The notes below the pieces were generated by a model. That model was not told the origin of the DNA. It saw only the letters and a program-made list of their open reading frames with translations, and ran no database searches. 64,000 nt of DNA from Rhizobium oryzihabitans (GTDB lineage Bacteria; Pseudomonadota; Alphaproteobacteria; Rhizobiales; Rhizobiaceae): positions 2,493,501-2,557,500 of the forward strand of contig NZ_CP048632.1 in assembly GCF_010669145.1 (NCBI RefSeq), written 5' to 3'. Below, piece after piece: positions 1 to 8,297 of this stretch; position 1 is the first letter of the stretch; the number at the start of each line of letters is the position of its first letter. The position numbers were made by a program, and so were the translations under genes.

Positions 1-522
1 AAAGCGAGTTTTCCACCAGTTGCGGGTCGGGCAGAATGTCACCGGGCAGGCTCGTGACTTCGAGTGCGATCGGCTGGTCGTTGGCAAGGCGCAGTCGTGT
101 CAACCTTGCAACCATGGCGGATTGGGACAGGCCGAGAGCCATCATCTCGTCACCGGTCGGATAAAACAGTCCCCTGTCCAGCCAGCGGGTGCTTGCGGCC
201 ATGCCCCGGCGGCGCATATCCTCGGTAAATGAGGTCAGCTTCGTCAAGGGCTGCTGCATGCGGGTGATGGGCTTGACGACAAAGGTGCCCGAACCGTGCC
301 TGCGGACCAGAAGGCCGTCGCGGACAAGATCGTCGACGGCCTTGCGCACCGTGACACGGCTGACGCAGGCGCTTTCGGCAATGTCGCGCTCGGGCGGCAA
401 GGCGTCGCCATGTTTCAGGCGGCCGGCATTGATGGCATCTTCAATCGTCTGACGCAGTTTCAGGTAAAGCGGGCCACCGCCCCCGATTGCAGGTCGTCCA
501 GATTAAGCGCTGCGCCGTTCAT
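1..522 (-). pseudogene. GntR-family (HutC-type) transcriptional regulator, 3' end outside window, frameshifted as read
   Basis: This is a DNA-binding repressor of the GntR family. Only the N-terminal part is present, because the gene runs off the left edge. An ATG at 522 opens MNGAALNLDDLQSG, but that frame stops after 20 codons. The real winged-helix frame (PLYLKLRQTIEDAI, then PPERDIAESACVSRVTVRKA and GLLVRRHGSGTFVV) is joined to it only if one G is added to the G5 run (plus-strand C run at 480-484). It has no start codon of its own after its last upstream stop. The start of a HutC/UTRA-type effector domain follows. It is transcribed away from the sugar ABC operon that begins at 962 and is its likely regulator (inference). 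The frameshift is probably a sequence error, since three more genes here show the same kind of lesion. Confidence 0.75.
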
Positions 523-961
523 GCATAACCTCTGTCACAATCGATGTGGCGAATTTTGGCTATACCATAAGCATCGCAATCGGCAATACCAAAATAGAAC
601 CATTAGCGTATTTGTACGATAAATCGGTGTTTTTTTCGAGTTTTTGCTGAATAATCGGGCTATGTGCTTGATATTTTCGCATTAACCAAAAAAAATTTCC
701 CACTGCAGGAATTGCTCTAGACGATTGGCATTTTTTTGGTATTGTTTTTTGCGTTGGTGGCTGCAGCGGTCTGTTTCGCTTGCGCTCCGACGGGAAAAGT
801 CGATCTCCGGTCCTCCGCAGGGTTGGCGAAATCGAATTTAGCTTGACCGTTGTGAAAATTAATTTCATCGTGGCAGGAAATTATCGCAGATATGTGAATA
901 ACCAGCACAGAAATGGTTACTTCTGCGAAAATGAATTACGAATGAACAGGGAACAAAGTTC
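523..961. promoter_or_regulatory. Divergent promoter region between gntR and the sugar ABC operon, with TGGTAT half-sites
   Basis: This 439-base AT-rich stretch has no convincing gene; the short ORFs on both strands lack recognisable content. It must hold the promoters of the regulator (leftward) and of the operon starting at 962 (rightward). The sequence shows ATACCA at 562-567 and 586-591, a 24-base spacing, and the reverse form TGGTAT at 737-742 within TTTGGTATTG. TGGTAT-type half-sites are typical of HutC-subfamily GntR operators, so these are candidate binding sites. The assignment is inferred; no perfect full palindrome is visible. Confidence 0.35.
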
Positions 962-2143
962 ATGAAGGTGGGAATTATCGGACTCGGATTCCGTCTCGGT
1001 TATCTGGGCTACGTTTTTCATGAGATTGACAAGGACTTCGAGATCGTCGGTTACGTCGATCCCGCGCCGGCTGGTTTGCCCGGTCTCAAGGAAAAAGGCA
1101 TTTCGGTTGGCAAGGCGTATGACAGCCCCGAGGCGCTGATCGCCGGCGAGAAATTCGACCTCTTGATGATCGGCTCGCCGAACCATATGCATCTCGAGCA
1201 TATCCGCATCGGGCTTGAGGCCGGTTGCACTATCTTCTCCGAAAAGCCCATCGTCGTCAGCATCGAGGAAAGCCTTGAACTCGCCCGGTTGCTCAACAAG
1301 CATGGTCATGAGCGGCTGCTGGTGGGTCTGGTCCTGCGTTATTCGCCGCTTTACCGCGATCTGCGCGCCGCGCAGGCCGAAGGCAAGCTGGGCGATGTCG
1401 TTTCCATCGAGGCTTCGGAACATATCCCGCCCTATCATGGCGCGTTCTTCATGCGCGACTGGCGGCGTTACGAAAATTATTCCGGCTCCTTCATGCTGGA
1501 AAAATGCTGCCACGACCTTGATCTCTACAATGGCGTTGTCGGTGCGCGGCCGCGTTTCGTGTCGAGTTTCGGCGGACGCAAGAGCTTCACGCCTGCGAAT
1601 GCCCCACAGAATGACGGCATCAACGACATGGAGGTCTACCATCGCAAGCCGAGCGGCTGGATGGGCTCCGAGAAGGTCTTCGACAGCGACGGCGACATCA
1701 TCGATTACCAGACGGCGATCGTCGAATATGAGAATGGCGCGTCGCTTGCCTTCCATACGAATCTCAACGTTCCCGACGATTTCCGCCGTTTCTGCGTCAT
1801 TGGCGCCAAAGGCATGGCGGAGGGCGATTTCGTGCGCGGTTTCCTGAACGTGCACAATGCCCGGACTAACGAAAAGACTGTCGCCAAGACCTATTCGGCG
1901 GCGACCGTGCTCTCTCAGCATTACGGTGCGGATGAGCAGATGGCCGAGGACGTGATCGACCATATCGTCAAGGGCACGCCGCTGCCGGTTTCCGCACTTG
2001 ATGCCATCGAGGCCGGCATTCTGGCGCTTGCCATGGATGAGGCGCGCCACGGCCGCAAGGTGGTGGATCTCAAGCCGGTGTGGGAGGAATACGATCTGGC
2101 GCTCCACGGGCAGCCGAAGACGCCTGCGGCGAAATCGGCTTAA
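962..2143 (+). CDS. Gfo/Idh/MocA-family NAD(P)-dependent sugar oxidoreductase
   Basis: This is a cytoplasmic dehydrogenase of 393 residues, the usual family size. The Rossmann fold starts at once (MKVGIIGLGFRLGYLG), followed by the family signature FSEKP near residue 98, which contributes the catalytic Lys. KCCHDLDLYN in the C-terminal domain holds the conserved His-Asp pair. The start is supported by AGGGA 9 bases upstream. It leads an operon: permease genes follow after 12 bases and then overlap, so it probably oxidises or epimerises the imported sugar or amino sugar. The substrate cannot be read from the sequence. Confidence 0.88.
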   Translation: MKVGIIGLGFRLGYLGYVFHEIDKDFEIVGYVDPAPAGLPGLKEKGISVGKAYDSPEALIAGEKFDLLMIGSPNHMHLEHIRIGLEAGCTIFSEKPIVVSIEESLELARLLNKHGHERLLVGLVLRYSPLYRDLRAAQAEGKLGDVVSIEASEHIPPYHGAFFMRDWRRYENYSGSFMLEKCCHDLDLYNGVVGARPRFVSSFGGRKSFTPANAPQNDGINDMEVYHRKPSGWMGSEKVFDSDGDIIDYQTAIVEYENGASLAFHTNLNVPDDFRRFCVIGAKGMAEGDFVRGFLNVHNARTNEKTVAKTYSAATVLSQHYGADEQMAEDVIDHIVKGTPLPVSALDAIEAGILALAMDEARHGRKVVDLKPVWEEYDLALHGQPKTPAAKSA

Positions 2144-2155
2144 GGGGGCGCGGCG

Positions 2156-3040
2156 ATGGATGCGAAACGCAGCGCGGTCGTCTTTGCCTGGCTTCTTCTT
2201 TTGCCGGCACTTCTCTACATCACGGTTATCGTTGCTTATCCGCTCGTCGATACCTTCATCCTGTCGTTTACCGATGCGTCGCTCAGAAAAACGACGAATT
2301 GGGTAGGCTTCATAAACTACGACAAGATCTTCAACGCGACTTTTGCCGATGTCATCACGCGGACCTTCATCTGGACGTTCTTTTCCGTCTCGATAAAGAT
2401 GATCATCGGCACATTTGGCGCGGTCCTTCTGAACTCTGCCGTTCCCGGCCGCGCCCTGTTTCGCATCCTGACCATGCCGCCCTGGATCGTGCCGATGGCT
2501 ATCGGCATCTTTATGTGGGGCTGGATGTATAACGGCCAGTTCGGCATGATTTCCGGCGTGCTGCAGAACCTTGGCCTGGTGAATGGTCCGGTCGCTTTCC
2601 TCGCCTATGGCAATACGGCCTTCTGGGCGACCATCATCACCGATGTGTGGATCGGCGTGCCGATGGTGACGCTCTATCTGCTGGCCGCCATTCAGGCCAT
2701 TCCGCAGGACCTTTACGAGGCGGCCTGGACGGATGGGGCAAGCCGCGCCTACCGCTTCCGCCGCATCACGCTGCCGCTGATGCTGCCCGCCATGATCACC
2801 ATGTCGATGATCTCGCTGATTTCGACCTTCAATTCCTTCGACATCATCTGGATCCTGACGCAGGGCGGTCCGACCGGCCAGACGACGACCATGATCATCG
2901 ACACGTACAAGACGGCGATCGGCTCTTACAAATACGGTGAGGGTGCCGCCCGCGCCGTGCTGATCTGCATCTTCCTGTCGATCTTCACCTATTTCTACTT
3001 CCGCATCACCAGCCGTATCTCGCAGGAGGCCAGCCGATGA
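2156..3040 (+). CDS. Carbohydrate ABC transporter permease, MalF/UgpA type
   Basis: This is an inner-membrane subunit of a CUT1-class sugar importer, 294 residues with about six membrane spans. The first span is at residues 10-32 (FAWLLLLPALLYITVIVAYP). The cytoplasmic EAA loop that docks on the ATPase is clear (EAAWTDGASRAYRFRR, about residue 188). It follows the oxidoreductase by 12 bases and shares an ATGA overlap with the next permease, so the three are translationally coupled. Partner proteins are the permease at 3037, the binding protein at 3935 and the ATPase at 5356. Confidence 0.92.
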   Translation: MDAKRSAVVFAWLLLLPALLYITVIVAYPLVDTFILSFTDASLRKTTNWVGFINYDKIFNATFADVITRTFIWTFFSVSIKMIIGTFGAVLLNSAVPGRALFRILTMPPWIVPMAIGIFMWGWMYNGQFGMISGVLQNLGLVNGPVAFLAYGNTAFWATIITDVWIGVPMVTLYLLAAIQAIPQDLYEAAWTDGASRAYRFRRITLPLMLPAMITMSMISLISTFNSFDIIWILTQGGPTGQTTTMIIDTYKTAIGSYKYGEGAARAVLICIFLSIFTYFYFRITSRISQEASR

Positions 3041-3894
3041 CCGACAAGAATGCGATGATCAACCGCTACAGGTGGTATGAAATGGTCGGGATCTATTGCG
3101 GCATCGCCGTGTTCCTGACCTTCGTCCTGGCGCCTTTCGTGGAAGGGTTTCTGGTTTCGCTGAAACCGCTCAGCCTGCTGTTTTCCTCGCCGTATAAATT
3201 CTGGCCGGAGAACGGTTCCTTCGAGGCCTATCGGACGATGTGGGTCAGTGTTCCCGGCTTTGCCCGCTACGTCTTCAACTCCTTCTTCATTTCGACGATC
3301 TCGACGATCATCGTTCTGCTTCTGGTGGTGCCGGCCTCCTATGCTTTCGCCCGGTTCCAGTTTCGCGGTCGCGGGCAATTGCTCGGCGCGTTTCTGGCGA
3401 TCAACATGTTTTCCGGCGCGGTCCTTCTGATCCCGCTTTACCGGCTGATGCGCAATATGGGCGTGCTGAACACCTATCTGGCGATGATCATTCCGGGCGC
3501 CGCCTTTCTGATCCCGACAGCCATCTGGCTCTTGCGGACCTACATGCTGCGTATCCCGCGTGAGCTGGAGGAAGCGGCCTATGTGGATGGTGCGAGCTAT
3601 TTCTATACCTTCCGCCGGGTGATCCTGCCGCTGGCGATGCCGGGCATCGCGGTCGTCTCCATCACCACCTTCATCGGCGCCTATGCCCAGCAGTTCATCT
3701 TCGCGCTCACCTTCAATTCCAAGACCGAATATATGCCGCTGCCCATTGGTCTGTTCGCTTATTTCGGTCGTCAGGAAGTCATCTGGAATGAGTTGATGGC
3801 AGCCAGCTTCGTCGGCATTGCGCCGGCCATGGTCGTCATCTTCTTCATGCAACGATATCTCGTCAGCGGTCTGACCGCCGGCGCGGTGAAATAA
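3037..3894 (+). CDS. Carbohydrate ABC transporter permease, MalG/UgpE type
   Basis: This is the second membrane subunit of the same CUT1 sugar importer, 285 residues. It has a hydrophobic first span near residues 15-35 (CGIAVFLTFVLAPFVEGFLV), about six spans in all, and the EAA loop EAAYVDGASYFYTFRR near residue 184. Its ATG overlaps the stop of the preceding permease (ATGA), which fits a heterodimeric channel made in equal amounts. The binding-protein gene follows 40 bases later. Confidence 0.92.
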   Translation: MTDKNAMINRYRWYEMVGIYCGIAVFLTFVLAPFVEGFLVSLKPLSLLFSSPYKFWPENGSFEAYRTMWVSVPGFARYVFNSFFISTISTIIVLLLVVPASYAFARFQFRGRGQLLGAFLAINMFSGAVLLIPLYRLMRNMGVLNTYLAMIIPGAAFLIPTAIWLLRTYMLRIPRELEEAAYVDGASYFYTFRRVILPLAMPGIAVVSITTFIGAYAQQFIFALTFNSKTEYMPLPIGLFAYFGRQEVIWNELMAASFVGIAPAMVVIFFMQRYLVSGLTAGAVK

Positions 3895-3934
3895 TCAACA
3901 ATCGGAACGACCACCAGAAAATGGGAGACTACCT

Positions 3935-5167
3935 ATGGCACTGAAACATTACGGATTGGCGCTTTGCGCTTTCGCATTTGCCGGTTCCACTGCCCTTGGC
4001 ACGGTGACGGCGCATGCCGCCGACAAGGAGATCAGCTGGATCTATTGCGGCGACAAGATGGACCCCATCCATGAGAAATACATCAAGGAATGGGAAGGCA
4101 AGAATGCAGGCTGGAAAGTCGTGCCTGAAGTCGTCGGCTGGGCTCAGTGCCAGGACAAGGCAACCACGCTCGCTGCTGCCGGCACCCCGGTCGCCATGGC
4201 CTATGTCGGTTCGCGCACGCTGAAGCAGTTCGCGCAGAACGATCTCATCGTTCCGGTGCCGATGACGGAAGACGAAAAGAAGACCTATTACCCGAACATT
4301 GTCGACACGGTCACCTTCGAGGATACGCAATGGGGCGTGCCGGTCGCTTTCTCGACCAAGGCGCTCTACTGGAACAAGGACCTGTTCAAGCAGGCCGGTC
4401 TCGACCCGGAAACACCGCCGAAGACCTGGGCTGAAGAAATTGCCTTCGCCAAGCAGATCAAGGAAAAGACCGGCATCGCCGGTTACGGCCTGCCCGCCAA
4501 GACCTTCGACAACACCATGCACCAGTTCATGCACTGGGTTTACACCAATAACGGCAAGGTTATCGATGGCGACAAGATCACCGTCGACAGCCCGCAGGTT
4601 GTCGCGGCGCTGAAGGCCTATAAGGACATCACGCCTTATTCCGTCGAAGGTCCGACCGCCTATGAGCAGAACGAAATCCGCGCCATCTTCCTCGATGGCA
4701 AGGTTGGCATGATCCAGGCCGGTTCGGGTGCAGCAACCCGCCTGCAGGAAACCAAGATCAACTGGGGCATCGCAACCCTGCCGCTCGGCCCTGAAGCCAA
4801 GGGTCCCGGCACGCTGCTCATCACCGACAGCCTCGCGATCTTCAAGGGAACGGGCGTGGAAGAAAAGGCGACCGAATTCGCCAAGTTCATCACTTCGCCC
4901 GGCCCGCAGGGCGAATACGAGTTGCAGGGCGGCGCTGGCCTCACCCCGCTTCGTCCGTCGCCGAAGGTTGATGAATTCATCGCCAAGGACCCCTTCTGGA
5001 AGCCGCTGATCGACGGTATCGCCTATGGTGGTCCCGAGCCGCTCTTCACCGACTACAAGGGCTTCCAGGACACGATGATCGAGATGGTGCAGTCCGTCGT
5101 TACCGGCAAGGCGACGCCGGAGGATGCCGCGAAGAAGGCCTCCGCCGCTCTCGAGCAGTATAAATAA
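3935..5167 (+). CDS. Carbohydrate ABC transporter substrate-binding protein
   Basis: This is a periplasmic solute-binding protein of the extracellular family 1 (MalE-like), 410 residues. A Sec signal peptide is visible: short basic start (MALKHYG), hydrophobic core, and an AHA-A cleavage site near residue 28. The mature part has family-typical stretches such as VPVAFSTKALYWNKDLFKQA and a PLRPSPK-like C-terminal region. The ATG is preceded by GGGAG 8 bases upstream. It delivers its sugar to the permeases just upstream. Amino sugars or chitin-derived oligosaccharides are plausible given the GH20 enzyme downstream, but that is inferred from context. Confidence 0.9.
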   Translation: MALKHYGLALCAFAFAGSTALGTVTAHAADKEISWIYCGDKMDPIHEKYIKEWEGKNAGWKVVPEVVGWAQCQDKATTLAAAGTPVAMAYVGSRTLKQFAQNDLIVPVPMTEDEKKTYYPNIVDTVTFEDTQWGVPVAFSTKALYWNKDLFKQAGLDPETPPKTWAEEIAFAKQIKEKTGIAGYGLPAKTFDNTMHQFMHWVYTNNGKVIDGDKITVDSPQVVAALKAYKDITPYSVEGPTAYEQNEIRAIFLDGKVGMIQAGSGAATRLQETKINWGIATLPLGPEAKGPGTLLITDSLAIFKGTGVEEKATEFAKFITSPGPQGEYELQGGAGLTPLRPSPKVDEFIAKDPFWKPLIDGIAYGGPEPLFTDYKGFQDTMIEMVQSVVTGKATPEDAAKKASAALEQYK

Positions 5168-5180
5168 TCCACAATGCGAC

Positions 5181-5207
5181 GGTTGCGGGCGCAGGTCGCC
5201 CGCAACC
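5181..5207 (+). other. Intercistronic hairpin after the binding-protein gene
   Basis: A perfect 11-base stem (GGTTGCGGGCG / CGCCCGCAACC) encloses a 5-base loop, 13 bases after the binding-protein stop codon. No T run follows, so it is probably not a full terminator. Such stems after binding-protein genes typically protect the upstream mRNA and lower expression of the next gene, here the ATPase. That role is inferred. Confidence 0.6.
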
Positions 5208-5355
5208 TCATGAATTCGCCGCGAGAATGCCAGCCGCTGTGACGGAAGGGGCTTCTCGTGTTTTTCAACGGTTCCGGTAAGGCGCGGTTTTCTCCCGTGT
5301 TGCGGAACGTCTCTGAACGCAGCCTGATGTCGGCTGGTGACGGGAGAGGCAAGTT

Positions 5356-6468
5356 TTGGGTCAGCTTTATCTCAACAACGTCCGCAAGAACTATGGACAT
5401 TTCGAAGTCATCAAGGGCGTTCAGCTCGACATCAGGGATGGCGAGTTCGTCGTTTTTGTCGGCCCCTCGGGATGCGGAAAATCCACATTGCTGCGCATGA
5501 TTGCCGGCCTTGAGGATATTACCGCCGGCGACGTCGTCATCAACGGCGTCAAGGTCAATGAATTGCCGCCGGTAAAACGCGGCATTGCCATGGTGTTCCA
5601 GTCCTATGCGCTCTACCCGCATATGACAGTTTTCGAAAACATCGCTTTTCCGCTCCGCGTCGAAAAGATGGAAGAGAGCAAGATCAAGGAAAAGGTTGAG
5701 GGGGTTGCCAAGATCCTGCAACTCGACCAGCGCCTGCAGCAGCGCCCCGGCATGTTGTCCGGTGGCCAGCGCCAGCGCGTGGCGATCGGTCGCGCTATCG
5801 TTCGCGAACCGAAGATCTTCCTGTTTGACGAGCCGCTTTCCAACCTCGATGCGGCACTTCGCGCCGACATGCGCATCGAGCTTACCAATCTTCACCGGAC
5901 GCTGCAGGCGACGATGATCTACGTCACGCACGATCAGGTGGAGGCCATGACCATGGCCGATCGTATCGTCGTGCTGAATGCCGGCGAAATTGCCCAGGTC
6001 GGTGCGCCGCTGGAGCTCTATCATAAGCCGGCGAACCTCTTCGTTGCGGGGTTCATCGGCAATCCGAAAATGAACTTCCTGAAGGTCACCTGCAAATCCG
6101 CCAGCGCCGATGGCGTGACCGTGGAATATGAGGGCCAGACGATCACCGTGCCGGTGGAACCTCGCCCCGGTCTCGAAGGCGCGCAGCTGACGCTTGGCAT
6201 TCGTCCGGAACATACAGGTCTTGAAACGGCCGACCTGAATATCAAGATCGCGCCCAGCGTCATTGAGCGGCTGGGGGTCAATACCATCGCTTACGGTGTT
6301 GCTCCGACGGGCGAGAACTATTGCGCGCTTCTTTCCGGTTCCGCCCCGGTTGTCGTTGATGAACCTATTGTCACCGGCATCAAGGCGTCGGATTGCCATC
6401 TGTTTGATGAGAGCGGTATCGCGCTGGAACGGCGCGTCGACCTCTCAGTCCTCAAGCTGATACAATAA
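5356..6468 (+). CDS. Sugar ABC transporter ATPase, MalK/UgpC family
   Basis: This is the energising subunit of the sugar importer, 370 residues. It has Walker A GPSGCGKST (about residues 35-43), Q-loop FQSYALYPHM, signature [14 protein letters not shown], Walker B IFLFDEPLSNLD and the switch His in YVTHDQ. A C-terminal TOBE/OB domain (about 235-370) carries LGIRPEHTG. The start is TTG: GGGAGAGG lies 5 bases before it and no better in-frame ATG exists before the conserved LYLNNV strand. A 188-base leader with a hairpin separates it from the binding-protein gene, and a terminator follows directly. Confidence 0.9.
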   Translation: MGQLYLNNVRKNYGHFEVIKGVQLDIRDGEFVVFVGPSGCGKSTLLRMIAGLEDITAGDVVINGVKVNELPPVKRGIAMVFQSYALYPHMTVFENIAFPLRVEKMEESKIKEKVEGVAKILQLDQRLQQRPGMLSGGQRQRVAIGRAIVREPKIFLFDEPLSNLDAALRADMRIELTNLHRTLQATMIYVTHDQVEAMTMADRIVVLNAGEIAQVGAPLELYHKPANLFVAGFIGNPKMNFLKVTCKSASADGVTVEYEGQTITVPVEPRPGLEGAQLTLGIRPEHTGLETADLNIKIAPSVIERLGVNTIAYGVAPTGENYCALLSGSAPVVVDEPIVTGIKASDCHLFDESGIALERRVDLSVLKLIQ

Positions 6469-6476
6469 AGGGCAGG

Positions 6477-6515
6477 AACCGGGCCATGAAATCTGTTTCC
6501 CCATGCCCGGTTTTT
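6477..6515 (+). terminator. Rho-independent terminator of the sugar ABC operon
   Basis: AACCGGG (6477-6483) pairs with CCCGGTT (6506-6512), and the inner bases CAT/ATG extend the stem. The run continues as TTTTT. It starts 9 bases after the ATPase stop codon. Confidence 0.65.
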
Positions 6516-6562
6516 CCTGACGCGATCCATTCCCGGCGGTTTTCTTCCGCCTTTTCCGGACG

Positions 6563-6592
6563 AAAAAATAACGCCGGGCTTTCGGCCCGGCG
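6563..6592 (-). terminator. Rho-independent terminator of the NTF2-like gene
   Basis: On the minus strand CGCCGGGC (6592-6585) pairs with GCCCGGCG (6579-6572) around a 5-base loop, followed by TTATTTTTT. It lies 28 bases downstream of the minus-strand gene that ends at 6621. Confidence 0.75.
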
Positions 6593-6620
6593 CTCGAATA
6601 TTTCTCGCAAAAGCGTTGGA

Positions 6621-7106
6621 TCAAGGCATCGGGTTGGGCATGTAGCCGGTGAAACCGCTGATTTTCCAGCGGCCCTCATGCAGCCGGCAATAATAGAGCG
6701 TCTGCCATTGCATGACGTCGAAGCTGCCATCGGCCTTGCGAAGCCCGCCATCGAACTTCTTGCGAACCAGCGCGGTCTCACCTTCCACTTCGATGTCTTC
6801 CAGCGTGGTGGTCGTAAAGATCGCATCGCGCGGGTTTTCGGCGAATTGCTGGGTTTGGAAATCCTGCGCCTGTCGCAGCCATTCGTCACGGTAGGCCACG
6901 AGCGACGGGAAGGACAGACGCCAGTTGTCCGGGTTTGCGTCCCGGTTGGCATTGATGCCGAGGAAGCCCTCTTCGACGAAATCACCCGCGACCTTCGACC
7001 AGTCGGCGGCGAGGAATGCGTCGATGTCCCGCGTCACCAGCATCTCCCAGATGGAATGGCGGGCGACGTCTGTTTCGGGAAAGGGGTTTTTGAAGGGATC
7101 GCGCAT
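6621..7106 (-). CDS. NTF2/SnoaL-like conserved hypothetical protein
   Basis: The protein has 161 residues, with no signal peptide or membrane span. The pattern is that of a small cone-shaped NTF2-like fold: an N-terminal helix region (DVARHSIWEMLVTRDIDAFLAADW), a central segment, and C-terminal strands ending in YYCRLHEGRWKISGFTGYMPN, which resembles the last strands of SnoaL-like proteins. No function can be assigned. It is read divergently from the RpiR regulator at 7350, with paired palindromes between them, so it is a likely RpiR target. Its own terminator follows. Confidence 0.6.
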   Translation of the reverse strand: MRDPFKNPFPETDVARHSIWEMLVTRDIDAFLAADWSKVAGDFVEEGFLGINANRDANPDNWRLSFPSLVAYRDEWLRQAQDFQTQQFAENPRDAIFTTTTLEDIEVEGETALVRKKFDGGLRKADGSFDVMQWQTLYYCRLHEGRWKISGFTGYMPNPMP

Positions 7107-7122
7107 GATTCAGTTCCATTGT

Positions 7123-7209
7123 TGAAATTATTTTCAGGATTTGGAGATTTCTCTGGCGAAGATTGTTGGCATATGCTCATCTCGCAATCAACAGAGAAAA
7201 TGATTTTCA
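7123..7209. promoter_or_regulatory. Candidate RpiR operators in the divergent promoter region
   Basis: Two related dyads lie between the NTF2-like gene and the RpiR gene: TGAAATTATTTTCA at 7123-7136 and AGAAAATGATTTTCA at 7195-7209. They have near-perfect symmetry and share the arms GAAA/TTTC. TGAAA-N4-TTTCA-type palindromes are common targets of RpiR-family repressors, so autoregulation plus control of the divergent gene is likely (inferred). Confidence 0.45.
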
Positions 7210-7349
7210 AATCAAAGGTGTCCATCGTGTCGTCAATGGGACGAAGCATGGTTGATTCATGGGTGTGTACGGTTGACGGGCGTCTCGGATTAGGATGCAT
7301 CGGTAACGGGGCCAAGCCTTAAGTTTTGGCGGAACGGAGACCGGTGAGC

Positions 7350-8213
7350 ATGGATATTTTCGCAAGGATTCAGGAAGACAAGGGGCAGTTCTCGCAATCG
7401 GAGCGGCGCATCGCCGAAATTCTGGTTTCGGACTTCGAATTCGCTGTCAATGCCTCCATCATCGAGCTTGCCGCTCGCGCCGAGGTTTCGCCGCCAACGG
7501 TGACGCGCTTCTGCCGGCGTCTCGGCTGCCAGAGCTTTTCGGATTTCAAGGTCAGCCTTGCCAAGACCGCCTATGTGGGCATCCGTTATCTCACCTCGGA
7601 ACCCACAAGCACCGGCCCGTCGGATGTGGCCGAGGAAGTGCTTGCGAAAGCGCAGGAAGCACTTTTCCTGCTCCACAAGACACTCGATCCCGCTCTTGCC
7701 GACGAAGCGGCGATCAAGATCGCCAATAGCGGCATGATCTATGCCTTTGGTGCCGGCGGTAATTCCTCGATGATCGCGTCGGAAATCCAGAACCGGCTGT
7801 TTCGCCTGGGCCTGCGCGTCTCCACCAGCGCCGACCATAGCATGCAATTGATGATGGCCGCTGCCGCGCGGAAGGAAGATGTCATCATCGGTTCCTCCTT
7901 TTCCGGGCGCAACATGGAACTGGTGAAATGCTTCAAGGTGGCGCGGGAAATGGGGGTCACCACCATCGCGCTTACCCAGAGCGACACGCCCGTTGCCATG
8001 GCCGCCGATATGGTGGTGGCCGTCAACGTGCCTGAAGGAAACAACATCTTCCGCCCGACCTCATCGCGTTACGCCTATCTGGCCGCCGTCGATATTCTGG
8101 CGACCCTTGCTGCCTATCATCACCGGCAACGGTCGATGGTGACCCTGCGTCACATCAAGCAGCAACTCGTGGAACATCGCGATCCGGATGACCGGCAATT
8201 GCTGGGTGACTGA
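7350..8213 (+). CDS. RpiR/MurR-family transcriptional regulator (HTH + SIS)
   Basis: This is a sugar-phosphate-responsive regulator of 287 residues. The N-terminal HTH_6 domain holds AARAEVSPPTVTRFCRRLGC (about residues 37-56). The SIS sugar-phosphate-binding domain follows from about residue 115 (GAGGNSSMIASEIQNRLFRLG, then GSSFSGRNMELV). A TTG at 7326 would add eight residues, but the ATG at 7350 has GGAGA 9 bases upstream and matches the family start. It heads a block with SDR, GH20 and M81 genes. SIS regulators usually sense phosphorylated sugars or amino sugars. Confidence 0.88.
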   Translation: MDIFARIQEDKGQFSQSERRIAEILVSDFEFAVNASIIELAARAEVSPPTVTRFCRRLGCQSFSDFKVSLAKTAYVGIRYLTSEPTSTGPSDVAEEVLAKAQEALFLLHKTLDPALADEAAIKIANSGMIYAFGAGGNSSMIASEIQNRLFRLGLRVSTSADHSMQLMMAAAARKEDVIIGSSFSGRNMELVKCFKVAREMGVTTIALTQSDTPVAMAADMVVAVNVPEGNNIFRPTSSRYAYLAAVDILATLAAYHHRQRSMVTLRHIKQQLVEHRDPDDRQLLGD

Positions 8214-8297
8214 AGGCGGGAAAGTGAAAATTGTGAGCGGTTTGCCTGAAGAACCCGCTCCGAGACTGATTGGAAAGCTTCGAAGGAGTGGGATGAG

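Noticed and set aside
560..965. Small ORFs in the gntR-operon intergenic region
   Set aside because: They overlap each other on both strands, have no good ribosome sites and no recognisable content.
917..2107. Long minus-strand ORF (396 codons) opposite the Gfo/Idh gene
   Set aside because: It mirrors a clear oxidoreductase gene and its translation is rich in His, Arg and Asp with no domain; it is an antisense shadow of biased codon use.
5053..6399. Minus-strand ORF of 448 codons opposite the MalK-like gene
   Set aside because: Same shadow effect; the plus strand carries all ABC ATPase motifs.
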